This document shows, piece after piece, positions 1 through 12,304 of a stretch of 64,000 nucleotides of DNA. The stretch comes from Neopestalotiopsis rosae (taxonomy: Eukaryota; Ascomycota; Sordariomycetes; Amphisphaeriales; Sporocadaceae). Each line of letters begins with the position of its first letter. Position 1 is the first letter of the stretch. Under the pieces are notes generated by a model. That model did not search any database. It was not told the DNA's origin and saw only the letters and a program-made list of their open reading frames with translations. The stretch lies in NCBI GenBank assembly GCA_023078685.1, contig JALGAS010000005.1:2852001-2916000 (forward strand), read 5' to 3'. Position numbers and translations under genes: made by a program.

Positions 1-2305
1 TTCCCCGGCAGATGATCAGGCCCCAATATCAATGTCGCAATGGGAATGAGCTGTGGGCGGAAAATCCGTCCAGAGGGAATGGGAAATCCACCTTCCTCCC
101 CTCGGGTCCATCCCCTTTCGCCTTACCGGGCTGAAGCTCGTGCGCCCACACACACATATACCTACACACCTACACACACACATCCCACAATCTGGGCCGC
201 AAACTTGCATGTTCCTATTGCGATATCCCCAGTGCCTGGAGCGAAAGCGAAAGGGGGTGTGGGATGTTCATGTACTTTCAACTGGCAATGCCACCGGGGC
301 GGGAAGGAAACAAAAGAAAACGCACTGACTCACCGAAGCACCCTGCCCAGGCAACAAGAAACTAAACACTATTTTGCCCGTTGGGAAAAGGGAGCAGGAA
401 CGAGGATGGCGGGTGGAGGATAATACTACTTCTGCCAAGAAAAGCTATGCTGTCCAACACGAAGCTTTCAATCAAGGTCCACGGCCGACCGACCTTGGGT
501 AGAAAAGTGTTTGTATGTTGTGCATATCCAGGACTCCCATATGTAAGGGACTTAATAATGGGAGGGGAAAAGGTGGCGGCGCCTTCTTCATGTCGTGTAA
601 TGCTTAGCAGAAATGACCTCGTGGCAATTGTAAGCCTATACAACGACAACCAAAAGAGTGATTTCCACTTTCAGTATGCAGACGGGCGCCGCGGCGGAGT
701 AAAAACGGTTTGGCGGTCCGACCGTCCCGTTCTCGCGGTAACATGCCCCAATTCAGAGTGAAAAGGCACAGGAAATAATCACGGAGTTGGAGTCTGGTGG
801 TGCGAGCTACCGAGTCTTACATAATGCCGAGCGGCGATGGGCTTCTGTGGTCCGTCTTACGGGGCCGATGTTTCTGTGTTGGGATATACGATGTATTGAT
901 ACTCCGTATAGATGATGGCCGTTCTGGTTTCACAACAGGCAACAGGCAACAGGGAATAGGCTTGGAAATGAATGCTTCGAGTCGCGGTTGGTCGTGGTGT
1001 GAATTACGCCTGATATCACTCGAAATTGCTATTCCTCGGCAGTCTCGGTGAAGGTGCGAATAGTGGGAGAATTCAGCCGCCCACAAAGATCTAGACTGTT
1101 TGTGGATTCTTGTGCAATCTCTCGCTATGCATATCCAATCTGACAGTATTCTCTTTCTCCAGAGAGGTTAATGGTCATCAGACCGATCATGAATGGATAT
1201 TACGCGAAGGCGGGAAGATGAACATGGACGAATCGCACATCAATACCGACCGCAATCCGTGATGAATACGATGAAAAAAATGAGAAGATGCTGAGATGAC
1301 TTCATGTCTTAGCAACGTTGCAATGTCTTCTTGTCATGGCTTTCATGACATGGCCAAATCAAGCCTTTGCCTCCCCTTCAGTGCTCAGAAGTTACCCTGA
1401 AAGGCGTCCTGCGTTCGTTCAGCGTTTGCGGCTCTATCGAAGTTTGGACAGAAACACATTCTCCCCTCACATACTGGAGCATGCCCAAAATGTGTTCTAG
1501 AAGATACACGACTTGAAAGAATTTCATTCCATGTGTTACGCGCACAAAACATTACCGGTATGTCTTGATTGCTGCTTCGTGTCATGACTGCTTCCTGACG
1601 ACAGCCTATAATCAGCCATTCCGAGGAATTTCTAGGCTTGGTGCAGGAGATGACAATGTTGAATTCCGCTATATTGCCCGCTTGATCATAATCATCTTGC
1701 AGTGTTTGTTTGTTCTTTCCGTCACGAGTTTGGCGCTCACTCCATCTTGCTGCCAAATTTCTCACGATAAGGCTTCCTCTTGTGCGAACTCTATGCACGA
1801 CGTATTGCAACTTTTGTTGCACGAGAAAGCTAGTTGGGCAAATTTGCGTCACGGCACCAAGTAACGACGCACGTCACATCGTGATACCTCTGAGGAGAAT
1901 ACGATCTAAGCTTGCACAATATTGGCGTCCGTCCCAACATCCGACGGTGGTTGATCAGATGTTACAAGCCCTGTACTCTAGAAGTGTTTATAATATTCCA
2001 TGACACGGAATCCAGTTCGATTGCCTTTTTGTGTACAGGTGATTGATTTTGTGGCCTTCCAACTATAGTTGCACATGGAGTGACACGATGAGCTGTCGAC
2101 TCCTAGTCCGATCTGGTAGAGATCTATCAAACAAAATCATGCCCCTGGTTGTTTGTACAATGGCTGAGGAACATGGACTACATCTGTTGGTATAAAAAGA
2201 TGCCGACCAGCAGGATTATAGTTGGCAGGAAATATCAATCATTTCAAGTTTTGGCAGCAACAGTAACGACAACGACAACAACGGAATTGCCTCTCACCTA
2301 CCAAC
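1..2305. other. Intergenic region, no supported gene
   Basis: No reading frame here shows a recognisable domain or a convincing exon structure. The left end carries a CA-rich stretch (about 146-183). A TATA-like element (TATAAAAAG) lies at 2191-2199, about 115 bp before the start codon of the surface-protein gene at 2306, so the last 200 bp are probably its promoter and leader. Confidence 0.6.
2191..2199 (+). promoter_or_regulatory. TATA-like element of the surface-protein gene
   Basis: TATAAAAAG lies 115 bp upstream of the ATG at 2306 on the same strand. It is followed by a purine/CAA-rich leader (CAGCAACAGTAACGACAACG) typical of fungal 5' untranslated regions. The role is inferred from position and sequence only. 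Confidence 0.45.
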
Positions 2306-3466
2306 ATGGCTCCTCGGACAATCACGATAACAAGCACGGTGGACGTGTTATCCAGCACGGTACAAGCTTCCATCTTTCCCTCAATGACAGCAGCAGCAGT
2401 CAGCGACGACCAAACTCCAACGTCACTGTATCTGCCGGCACAAACGACCCCCTTTTGGCACAACGGGCCAGGCTGCACCCCGTCGATATACTGCGCCGAC
2501 CTGACCACGGCCATCTACGACCAGAGCTCGTACCAGTTTGGCGTCAGCCTCTGCTTTGGCGTAAACGCCGTCGAGAGCACCTACAGCGTCGGCGAGAACA
2601 GCGCGGGGCCCATCATGACCTCGAGCGTCTACATGGCCTACAACAACGCCTGCATGCCCGAGAACTACTACGAGCTGTTCGGCGACATGCGCCAGCAGGC
2701 CGTCTACGACTGGCCGCACGCCACGTCCGAGGGGTCCCGCTCCACCCTCGCCTACCCGGGGACGGCGTGCCCCCGGGGCTGGGCCGCGGCCTGCACGACG
2801 ACGCTCGCCCACGAGGGGCTGGCCTACCCGCAGGAGTGGTGCTGCCCGCCGGGGGACTGGCAGTGCACCTCGGGCGTGGGCGCCCTGGACCCGAGCAGCG
2901 GTCCGCAGCGCCTCTGCGTCAGCGCCGTCGCCGCGGCCACCGAGGTGTGGATGAGCTTTGACCCCGCGACCACGCTCGGCGACGGCTCCCCGGCCTATAC
3001 CTGGCACGTCCCCGTGTCCGGCAGCGGCGCCCTCGTCTACCACAAGGTCTTTCCGCTGTCCCTGGCCGAGGGGGGAGGACGAGGAGGAGCAGACGGGGAA
3101 AGTTCCCGCGCGGTTCGAGGAGACGACGAGACTTACACGACGGCTGTGGAGACCATCACGGCGCTGCCGTCGTCGTCGCTGGGCCTGCCGTCGGGCCTTG
3201 GTGAGGCGACGGCGGTGGGTCCGCCGATTGGAGTGCCCGAAGGCTCCGGGTCCAAGGCATCGACAGTCGCGGTGACCGGCACCATGACGGGAGCTGTTGC
3301 TGTGGTCGGACTGGCTACCTGGGCTTTGCTGCGACACAAGCGACGACGACAGGCCAAGGTCCGGCAAGCAGTTCGTGGTACTCAATCAACTGGTACTCTG
3401 CGGAGCGCAGCCAAGACTGGTGAATCCGTTTCCAACAAGGGGTTGGAGGATGTCATGCGTTCTTGA
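2306..3466 (+). CDS. Predicted single-pass cell-surface protein of unknown function (386 aa)
   Basis: A single exon opens at ATG 2306 after a CAA-rich leader. The protein begins with a Thr/Ser-rich segment without a classical signal peptide. Residues about 45-220 form a Cys-containing region with patterns such as CPRGW, ECCP-like WCCPPGDWQC and paired cysteines, which resemble a large group of uncharacterised ascomycete surface proteins. A Gly/Glu-rich linker follows, then one hydrophobic helix at about 318-341, a basic stop-transfer stretch (RHKRRRQAK) and a cytosolic tail of about 45 residues. This layout suggests an extracellular domain, one membrane pass and a short tail. Function is unknown. 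Coding DNA is much more GC-rich than the flanks, which supports a real gene. I cannot exclude a missed upstream exon carrying a signal peptide. Confidence 0.8.
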   Translation: MAPRTITITSTVDVLSSTVQASIFPSMTAAAVSDDQTPTSLYLPAQTTPFWHNGPGCTPSIYCADLTTAIYDQSSYQFGVSLCFGVNAVESTYSVGENSAGPIMTSSVYMAYNNACMPENYYELFGDMRQQAVYDWPHATSEGSRSTLAYPGTACPRGWAAACTTTLAHEGLAYPQEWCCPPGDWQCTSGVGALDPSSGPQRLCVSAVAAATEVWMSFDPATTLGDGSPAYTWHVPVSGSGALVYHKVFPLSLAEGGGRGGADGESSRAVRGDDETYTTAVETITALPSSSLGLPSGLGEATAVGPPIGVPEGSGSKASTVAVTGTMTGAVAVVGLATWALLRHKRRRQAKVRQAVRGTQSTGTLRSAAKTGESVSNKGLEDVMRS

Positions 3467-4000
3467 GCGTGTTTCTACTCGGACTTTGTCATCTCAGATT
3501 CTAAAATTCGAATTGACTCATTGAATTGGTACACGGAGCAGGGAGGGCTTGAGGATGTCGTGCGATAAAAAGAGTTCAAAGGAATGTTTCGTTTGATAAA
3601 CAATTTTCTCTCGACTCAATAGATTATGTTCCTTTGTTGTCTGCCTGGTTCTATGACGGTCTGAACGACGATATGCCTCCAGTTTCGAGCAAGACCAACG
3701 GACATATATGTCACGATCATTGAGTCCAGTGATCTATCGCAATGATTGCTATTCCCAGGGTCGAAGACTGACTGGACAAAGCAAACACAGACAGACAGAC
3801 ACGTTTTGATGTAGATGGGTATGATGGACGAGATGGCTACAGTGATATTCTTCGAGTGCTTGTCCTTGTCGCTTGAACTAAAAAGAGAACAAAACTTCTC
3901 CTATGAACTATGCAGGCAAAATACCCATTGAATAAATGGCCAAAAAGTACCGGTCGGCCTATTTAGGACCGTATGATTGGTGGCAAGAACGGCTAATTCT
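3467..4000. other. Intergenic, downstream of surface-protein gene
   Basis: No gene is supported. An A5 run at 3942-3946 reads as TTTTT on the minus strand. It lies 55 bp beyond the tRNA 3' end and is a candidate RNA polymerase III terminator. Confidence 0.5.
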
Positions 4001-4072
4001 TGCCCACTACTGGAGTCGAACCAATTGCCTCCTCATTACTAGTGAGGCGCTCTACCGATGAGCCAAGCGGGC
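4001..4072 (-). tRNA. tRNA-Thr (anticodon AGT)
   Basis: Read on the minus strand, these 72 bases fold into a complete cloverleaf. The acceptor stem is GCCCGCT with AGTGGGC and discriminator A. The D stem is GCTC/GAGC, and the anticodon stem is CCTCA/TGAGG around the loop CTAGTAA. The T stem is ATTGG/CCAGT around TTCGACT. Bases 34-36 are AGT, giving threonine. The internal promoters are visible as box A (TGGCTCATCGG) and box B (GGTTCGACTCC). There is no intron and the 3' CCA is not encoded, as expected for a eukaryotic nuclear tRNA gene. Confidence 0.95.
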
Positions 4073-4215
4073 TTGTTGTTGATGTTTTGCCACTTAACAT
4101 TGTACTAGTAACTATAATCTCAGACGCCCCACAAGATGGAAAACCAGCCAGTGCTTCATTGGCAGCAGACAGTAAAAGACAAGAAGAATAATCTTTTATC
4201 CCAATCGCTTAACCG

Positions 4216-4250
<35 letters not shown>

Positions 4251-5114
4251 ATGGTAATTTGGCATAAATCATCGGGCACGGCATGTTCAAAGGGGCCGCA
4301 AAGAGAGTTCGGCTCATCATGGATGCTTTTAGGGGGAATCCAGCGGATCCATTTACTCACCTCGAAAGAGAGTTGAACTATTTCACCAGCGAAGCCATGG
4401 ACTGAAACATCTGCATAGTCATGAGGATTATCGAACTAGTCACAATTTTCAAGATTCAACAAATCACAGACACATGAATGTATAATTTCAAAGTATCGAG
4501 GACATTCGAAGTTGTGAGTGCTCATCTATTCCAGCAATATCAGATTGTACCGAGACCAGAACGAGTCTCACAATTTCGATGAAAACGTTTATGTGAACTC
4601 GAATGCATGTCATCCTACTGGTATTTCTTTCATCGTGCCACTTCATATTACCTGGTATCACATATATCGGGCCGACGGATGAGCATATATCGGATGAGTT
4701 GCACATCTGTTTCCCCCGTCTAGATAAGCACAGAATATAAATCTAGCTGAGTAACACTGCAGTAGCAATGAAACCCCTCGTAGTACCTTCCCAGGTGACA
4801 TGATCCAGTCTTCCAAAGATGCAGTCAGTCGACTGGAAATATACAACCATCAGCGTGCAACCCATGGCTTGTTTACAGGTACGCCAACTACGCTGCGAAC
4901 GGCATCAAACTTAGTATTAGTTCTTATTACGACCCCTTTGCCAGCTCCTTGATATTGTCTCACTTGTATAACTTGTTGCAAGTGACGCATTGTGTTGTTA
5001 CTTCAGCAACCTTTCTTATAACAGTACGGCGCCTAATACTACCCATAGTAACGGCTATTTTCTAGGTCATAGTGGCTGAGCTTGTATAACATATGAACCT
5101 AGAAAAATACAATT
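4073..5114. other. Intergenic, contains a long T run
   Basis: No gene is supported. The only notable element is the uninterrupted T run at 4218-4248. Confidence 0.55.
4218..4248. repeat. Homopolymer (T)31
   Basis: Thirty-one consecutive T residues. Seen directly. The length may vary between isolates or through sequencing error. Confidence 0.9.
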
Positions 5115-7707
5115 CTATCCGCTTTCAGCTTCAACAAACTCGGCACCATCCGAGTCGTCGTTCAGAGTCTCCTCTTCCGCAACATATGGCGGCGGACTTA
5201 AAGACTCGCCGCCCTCTGTCCACACCTGCGCCAGCTCCTTCTCAATCTCTTCGCGTCGTTGTTTCCATTGCTCTACCTGTGCTAGTCTTTCACGCAGGTC
5301 CTGCAATTCACGCTCTACCTGCATCTTCTCCCTCTCCGTGCCAATGCGTTCAAATTCCCACTCATCGCCCCTCTCGCCAAGGCCGAGCACAAGGTTAAAG
5401 GTGTGATACTTCTTGAGAGATGCGCGGGTTGAGACGGTGATGACAGCTGTCGCGTGTCAGTTATGTTTGTTCAACAATGAATGAGATATGAGTTCAACTT
5501 ACTTATGCCCTTCTCTTTGCAAGTCTCGTAGAGGAGGCCCTCAACATCGCTCGAGACCGCACTTGTTCCCTCATCGAGGATTGCATACTGGGGCTCGTGA
5601 TAGAAGAGGCGTGCAAATCCTATTCTCTGTTTCTCTCCACCACTGAAGACGTCCTTCCACTCTTTCCGAGTATCCCAGCCACCTTCACGATCGGGAAGAT
5701 ATCCCAGACGGGCAGCGTCGAGAGCAGCTTGCAGATCCCGCTCCGACTTCCTCTTGAGGCGCATATCAAGCTCTCCGTCGGGGTAAATGACCTGGTCTCG
5801 GAGGGTACCAATGCTAAGGTATGGTCGCTGCGGCAAGAACATAATTCCGTCCTGGCCTACGGCCTTAGGCTTACTCACAAGTCCTCGATAGACTGGCCAG
5901 AGACCAGCCAGGACTCTTGCGATTGCACTCTTACCGACGCCGTTCGGGCCAGAGATGAGAAGATGCTCTCCTCTCCGAACAATCATGCTCAGAGACTCCA
6001 TCAACTCATCTCCACCCTGCGGCCACAGACCGGGAGCAACGACTGGAACATTTTCAAGTCTGATTCCATCGAAACCCTTTTGTACCGTACCTTGAACATC
6101 CGATAGTGAGTATAGCTCATTGCCACTGGGACGTGCAAAGTATGCATTGGCGTGGACACGGTGAAGCGTCGAGATCAAAGTGTAAACGCGGCTAGTGTAA
6201 CCAGCGAGTTCCGCGAGATCCTTGATGGAATACATCATTCTCCCGCCAGCGTCAGCAAGCGATAGCATGAGTCTCTTGTTGGTGATGAAGTCCTTCATGC
6301 GACCACGCTCGCGGTTGTCTTTCTGGGAGCTGTTGGAGATCTCCATAGCACCACCCAAACCACCCCACGCAGGCAAGAATACTGGTAGTGAGGACAGGAG
6401 ATACCCGTAAGCACTCCAGCTGTACTTCAGAATGAAGTCTTCCAGGATATTGTAGCGGATCTTGAGCATGTAGATGCCCTCCATCCAATTCTTAAGCGAC
6501 TTGAACTCCTTGTTGAGGAACGTCTTTTCCATATCGGCGCCGCCATAGAAGGCAACTTCTTCAGCATTGGCAATCAGGCGGGCATGTAGTGCACGGAAGT
6601 CGCCCTCCTTGCGTCCTTCTACGGCCTTGAGTTTTCCGAACGGCGGAGATAGTCTTCGTAGAATGCTTGCGGTAAGGAAATAGTTGCTGAGCAAGCCCGT
6701 CAAAGCAAGAGGGCCAAGAGACTGATAGAGCTGGTAGTTGAAGACGCAAATATCGACAAAGGGTTTTCCGAGGGAGGAATAGAGATTTGCCGCCGACGCG
6801 CAAAACAAAGTCAAGTCCTGGGTAATGAATTGATCTGCACCTTGACCAATTCCTCCGTCAAGATTGGAGAGCTTGTAGTAATTCTGATTTTCATCCAAAT
6901 ACAAGTCGTGGATGTATCTCGTCAGTCGTGTTCTGAATGCGATCGACACTTTGGACTCTAAGTACTTGATCATGGAGTTGGTATACGCAGCAAAGCCGCC
7001 CAATCCGCACCACTGCGAAGACACGTTAGTATACAACAAGCATTCACTCTGAGGGAAGATATATCTGGTCTGCTCACCTTTGCGATGCCCAAAAGGAATT
7101 GCTTGCCATTACCGGCCACAAGATCCCGTACAATCTCACCATCGAGCCGCGCCACCACAAGGGATAGGTACGTCCGAAGCATCAAAAAGACGCCATGGCT
7201 GACAAGTAATCCTGCCTCCTTGCTGGACCAGCGGGGGATCATGATGCTCATCAAACTCAGGAACTGGTGCAAGAAGGCAAGATTGAGACCTGGCTTCGTT
7301 TGGGCAGACGGCACGGTCCCGTCACCAAGACCAGAAACTTTAGGAGGATTCAGGAACAAGCGTCTATGGGCTTCATAGGTCGTCGCTTTTGTCCTACGAA
7401 TGACGATCTTGGAAGTGCTGTCCTTGTATGGGACGTATATTGTTCTTGATCCATCCTTGTTGAAGAGCCACGAGTTTGTGCGCACCAGTTTCTTTCCTTG
7501 CTCCTTCTCAGCATGGCGCTTCTTCCACCAACGTCGGCCGCCCTCGGCGCCGAGAATAATGGTGGTAGCGAGAGCGATAGTCGCAAGAATTCGCGTGCGG
7601 CGGGACGTCCCTCGAATCCGATCCTGGAATAACTTCTTGTACTTTTCGATAAAAGCCACCAGGATATCTTCAGACGCCGAATGGCGCAACGTAGATTGCG
7701 CCGCCAT
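5115..7707 (-). CDS. Peroxisomal ABC half transporter, ABCD/PXA family (823 aa)
   Basis: Three exons on the minus strand: 7707-7078, 7012-5503 and 5446-5115, with introns of 65 and 56 bp bounded by GT/AG. The protein is an ABCD-type half transporter (relatives of yeast Pxa1/Pxa2 and human ALDP), which imports long-chain acyl-CoA into peroxisomes for beta-oxidation. An N-terminal hydrophobic stretch near residues 40-57 precedes the membrane domain. An EAA-like motif of the subfamily (NAEEVAFYGG) lies near 356. The nucleotide-binding domain shows Walker A (GPNGVGKS, about 561-568), Q-loop (LPQRPY), signature FSGGEKQRIGFA (about 664) and Walker B (YAILDEGTSA, about 684). The C-terminal 100 residues are Glu/Arg/Gln-rich and probably coiled coil. 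Such half transporters work as dimers, and the partner is not in this window. I cannot tell PXA1 from PXA2 by eye. Confidence 0.94.
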
Positions 7708-9930
7708 TGTGCGATTCGCAGATAATACTCGTACAAGCGTGACTCTACCGAAGGTGATTCATGACGATACTCGACAAAGTCAAATCCTTAGTAGCGATGG
7801 ACGGGTATTGGAGCACCCAGGCTCGCGCGGAGTTTCTGGGCTGTTGCGCTGATGGGGGAATTGGTGTCTTGGGTCTAGTAGGAGAGGGGTGTATGCGTGG
7901 GCGATAATCCCATCATACTGATATTCGATATGCAGAATATAGAGGCACAGAGAGGGAGAGAGAGAGAGAGAGTACAGAAAGGATAAGTCAGTTCACGAAT
8001 CAATCACAGGACATTGAACAATAGCACATGGGTGTTGAACAGCGTCGAGGTTACAAAAGCCGATGAGACTTGCTGTTTGGGTTTGGTGTCCCGTCGTCAT
8101 TGCATGACAGGTAGGCATGTGATCAACCAGAACCCCAAACCCGAGGTTGGTGCTTAGCTGGCCCATAGCCTAAGCGACAGTTTTGGGTGCTTTCCCCGGA
8201 TTTTGGCACCGCCACTTGAGAATATGGGGTGAGCTCTGACCACCTGGGTAGGTTGTGGCAGATACACCTACCAGCTACCAAGCATACTCTAACAACTCCC
8301 TGAATATTGGTTTGGACTGACGATGCGACGGGCGTCGTGCCATTGTTGTGGCGTCCGGGCCGCGCAGCATTGGGCCAGAGCCGAATAAATGTCTGTCAAT
8401 GACTCGTGGCATATTTTGGACTTTGTTTTAAAATGAGCAATGCCCATTCTGCGCGCTATTGTTTCTCTGCAGATCTGCTTAAAACACTTCAGTAGGTCCT
8501 TCATCATGGGCCCGGGAGTAGTCACCCCCAAGCAGTCCCTGTGTAGTGTACAGAGAGATAGGGTCAAGGGCATTCCGCGCCTTTGGAGCCCGCTACTAGC
8601 TAATGTAGGTAGGTAATCTACGAAGAATTTGCTCGAGATTTGGAATTGGGTGAGCGGAGGCCGGGCGGATAGTACTTCGCACGCCAGGACGCACGCACGG
8701 TGTTTGTCCCTGCTGGTGAGCAGAGCACTCGAGTCCCTTACCCAGCAGACGGAGTACAACAGATTAATCGCCGTGAATGGAAATGGATCGCCACTTTCTA
8801 GAAGTCCCAAAGGATGCCTCTATGATCGAGTGCCGGTCGGAGTAGATTGTCCGTTGGGAGTCTGTCTGAATTATTCCGTCGAGCACTTATTTTATAAGGT
8901 CCGGTGCCTCTGTGACATCTCCGTGTGTAGAATTTCACCTCTTTGCGGAAACGAAATACTGCATGTATGTACATCTGAGCATTACCAAGGCAATTGAGGA
9001 AATCTTGAGGCGATCTGGGGGGCACGGCTAGGGAGGAGCCTCTTGTCCAATAGAGACCCTATCAGATGAAGCAGATCGCCCAGAGCTTTTGGAGAGTTGG
9101 TGCCCGCTCATGTTTCCTGGGTCACTCTAAATGGGCGCCAACAGAACCAATCAGGATTTCAGATCAACACGGCGGCCTTTTACTCGACAGCTCAATTGCT
9201 CCTCCAAGTCAGATTGTGGCTCGATGGAGGTAATCCCAGGGTCGCATCTGGTTCAATCCCATCTAACCTAGGGAGCCGGCACCAAACCTTCTTAGCGCTG
9301 TGATTCAGCATTGCTCCTGTATGGACAGAACACGATTAAGTTGAGCCAATCTGTTACCCAGACATCATGTCGCCAGGTAAGCACGGGTATCGTATCTGGG
9401 AACCAAGTAACAGATGCTTCCAATCCGTTACATTCGGGCCAGCTTCAGCGGAGACCGAGGCGGGGATTTTTTTTATTTCACTTCTTCAACGTTGAGAGAT
9501 TGGGCGGGTGGAATCTAGGCCCCTAGACACATAGGTACTGGTCAGAAGAAAATCCCACGAAGCTGCAATGGAAAAAATTTATGGCACCGCATCTGGGAAA
9601 TGCACAGCAAGCAGGCAAGGAGGTACCTAACCTATTTCATGTCACCAATGTCATCAGCAATAATAAACTTGGGTGAGGCGGCGTTGGCTCCAGTTCTTAG
9701 GGTAAATGGCGCCGCCGTCAGCGGTGTACTTGGTCCCACGTGAAAATGATCGCGAATGACGAAGACACATACACAGTACGTCCATGATGTGTGTTTTGAG
9801 GCAATCTCTCTTCCGAGGTAGAGATTCAGTCGTTGGCTTTTAAGGTCTGATAACGCACGCAAACAGGTCTTGCATCCATTTACACTCTTGATCAGTACAG
9901 TAATTCGAGCTTGAATCCCGGAAAAGCATC

Positions 9931-9952
9931 CTGTCCTGTCCTGTCCTGTCCT
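9931..9952. repeat. Microsatellite (CCTGT)4
   Basis: About four tandem CCTGT units, seen directly. It lies in noncoding DNA. Confidence 0.85.
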
Positions 9953-11100
9953 ATTCTCTGGATTCGCGGGTACCTGGCCGCCAGCTGATGATCGTGGATA
10001 AGGCCAAATTGAACGTGGTTGCCGCGTGGGTCCGTCCGATGGGTGGACAGCAGCTAGGAACCAGGCCCGGCCCAGTGCTAATTATTGCCATGCCAGAGAT
10101 CAGGGGGGGGACATGGAGAGCTTGAATTAGGTGGTGGGGAGGAGGATGGAGCTCGACATGCCCTGGGCTGCATGCTGTTGAAATTGGCAGCCAACACAGC
10201 GTCAATCACTAACAGATGCCAGCTTTGACGGCGTACCTCTGGCCTCGTCTGTTTCGGCCTTTCCATCCCAAAGCGGGCAAGACGTTGTCTTGGCCTGGAT
10301 GGGATTTCCATGGGTGACTGGGGAAGCAATTCGGATGCGACCCGCCGTCCAGGAGCCAGCCTTTTGATGAACGAGGGAAGTAATAAAATGGTGAGAAGCA
10401 GTTCTCAAGCAGTTAGGACACAGTAGCGATAACAACAAGTGAAGAGAGTGAAAAGGGAAAAAGAGAAGGAAGCCATCAATGCACCCATGTACATGCACAC
10501 AGTACGCCGTACATGCAAAAGGCAAGGTCATTTATTGTGCCTTCTGGTTCATCCATCCATCCATTCACCCATCCCATCGGGAGCAACCATACATACATGC
10601 ATACATTGGGAGTGCCCGGTGGTAGTTGATGAGCAGCAGCCCTGTCTGTCGCAATGGATCCTCTCATGCTTTCGTGATTTACGAGGTGCAAATATAATAT
10701 AATCAAGGTGATGCCGATAATAAATGATGATAATGATGTTCGAAAAAGAGTCAACAAAATATCGAGTAATTAGCTGGAATGATGTTCTTTGTATTCATTA
10801 TTACCTCCTACCAGGGAGGTGGGCTTGCTTGCTGGGAGCTGCAGGTGTTGCTGTGATTGCCCGCCCGCTACACAAGCTACAGGCTACAGGGCATCTACCC
10901 ACATCACCCACCCCCCAAAGGAGCGCTGCTGATGGGCACAAGAACCAGTCTAATGTAGAAGGCCCTGTGCGCTTCGGGCACTTTCTTGCACGGCGACCAT
11001 GGGTCAAATCTCGCTTGGGGGCTCCAGTTCTACACAGTAGTAGCAGAGTAGGTAGTTTGCCCAGGCCCAAGCCGGACTGCCAGACTGCCAGACTCCCACT

Positions 11101-11130
11101 CTCTCTGTCTCTGTCTCTCTCTCTCTCTGT
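11101..11130. repeat. CT/CTGT dinucleotide tract
   Basis: Nearly pure CT repeat with three G interruptions inside the pyrimidine-rich block upstream of the PSR1-like gene. CT blocks near transcription starts are common in filamentous fungi, so this may mark the core promoter. That role is inferred. Confidence 0.7.
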
Positions 11131-11660
11131 TGAGGGAAAAGAGTCTCCCGCTCCATTCGCTCTCTCTCTCCCTCCTCTCCACCCACCCCAGTCCCATCTC
11201 ACCTGTGTCTGTGTGTTCAGCCTCTCATTGTACCTACAAGTGGGTAAATTGTAGGCGTAGGCGCCGCTTGATACTGCATAGTACCCAGACCAGACCCAGC
11301 CAGGTAGAGGTAGCGCTCCTCTCAATTCATCCGATCCCTTCTCTCTCTTCTTCTCCATTCAGGTCCTCCAGAGAGTCCTGTCTCTTGCGTCTGTCATTCG
11401 TCCTGTCGTCCGTTGTTTGTACGTAGTTACCGACCGACTTTCAACTTCAACCGTTTCCCCCGTTGCCGTTGCGCGGACGTTGGCAGCACGCCTTTCTTTT
11501 TCTTATTCTCTTGTGGTACCATTTTCGCTTCTTTCTTCTACCCATCATAATTCCATTCGCCTCTGCATGGGAATCGCAGCCCCCCGACTTGGCGCCTAAT
11601 TTGTTGCACTGCACCGTGGATCTCGTTCGTCTGACTGTTTTCGACTGTCTGCCTGTCTAC

Positions 11661-11684
11661 TCTGTCTGTCTGTCTGTCTGTCTC
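11661..11684. repeat. Microsatellite (TCTG)5
   Basis: About five tandem TCTG/TCTG-like units, seen directly, in the probable 5' leader of the PSR1-like gene. Confidence 0.85.
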
Positions 11685-12028
11685 TTGGTCGTCTGACCTG
11701 GATTCCTTACTCCGACCAAAGCAACAGCTCCTTTTTAGACAATTGCACCAGAGCAGACCCCAAAACACCGCCTAAGGATTTCCATCTCCAGCATTCTCCA
11801 CTCCCCTGATACCGTGATACCTGTCGATTCTATTACGAACGCGACAAATCCACCACGACGCTTTTCGCGACCGTCACCACAGTCTGGGCTTTTGCGCACC
11901 CTTTCCGACATTTTCGGCGTTCACTTTTCAGCCGCAGCGCAAGCCCTCGATACCGTTTCCTTGGGCAGCAAATAGTAGCGAAAGGGGTCAAGCCAGTCAT
12001 CTGAGGCTGACTGACACGGAATACTAAG

Positions 12029-12304
12029 GTGAGTGGCTGTTCGGGTTTCTTTTCACGCAGTCGCAGCCTCACCTTGCCATCGCTGCCGTACATTCACGCT
12101 GGCTCCCATCTTTGGCACCTAGTTTCCTGCAATCAAGGCAGTATTGCGTATGGGACAATTGTCGCTTCGCAGTTCACTTCCTCTTTTGCTGCGAGTACAG
12201 GAACGGAGACAACCTCGTCTTGGGTCTCATGATTCAACGCTTCAGGCTGCGATTTGCTGTCCGCCATATTCGCCGTATAATTTGTATACTAATCAAGTCT
12301 CTAG
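12029..12304 (+). promoter_or_regulatory. Probable 5'-leader intron of the PSR1-like gene
   Basis: A strong donor (AAG|GTGAGT) at 12029 and a branch-like ACTAAT followed by a TCTCTAG acceptor ending at 12304 frame a 276-bp intron just 19 bp before the start codon at 12324. If it is retained, an ATG at 12150 reads in frame, without a stop, into the phosphatase. Splicing is inferred from sequence only. Confidence 0.65.

Larger units (their letters stand above)
7708..12028. other. Long intergenic region between divergent PXA-like and PSR1-like genes
   Basis: No coding region is supported in 4.3 kb. A GA-rich tract lies at 7949-7973, a CCTGT repeat at 9931-9952, an ATCC repeat at 10550-10564, a CT tract at 11101-11130 and a TCTG repeat at 11661-11684. 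The last 1 kb (about 11,000-12,030) is strongly pyrimidine-rich on the plus strand. It looks like the promoter and long 5' leader of the phosphatase gene that starts at 12324. Confidence 0.55.

Noticed and set aside
2423..3385. A 320-codon open stretch antisense to the surface-protein gene
   Set aside because: Arg/Gly/Ala-rich shadow caused by the GC-rich coding strand. No domain.
4001..4248. tRNA gene plus long T run as a tRNA-derived SINE
   Set aside because: On the tRNA strand the A run lies upstream of the tRNA, not downstream. The cloverleaf is intact with a discriminator base and no SINE body is seen.
8289..8810. 173-codon minus-strand frame
   Set aside because: No domain, no codon bias, and it overlaps equally open frames on the other strand.
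9215..9295. tRNA-like GGTTCAATCCC sequence
   Set aside because: A box B-like word is present but no acceptor, D or anticodon stems can be formed.
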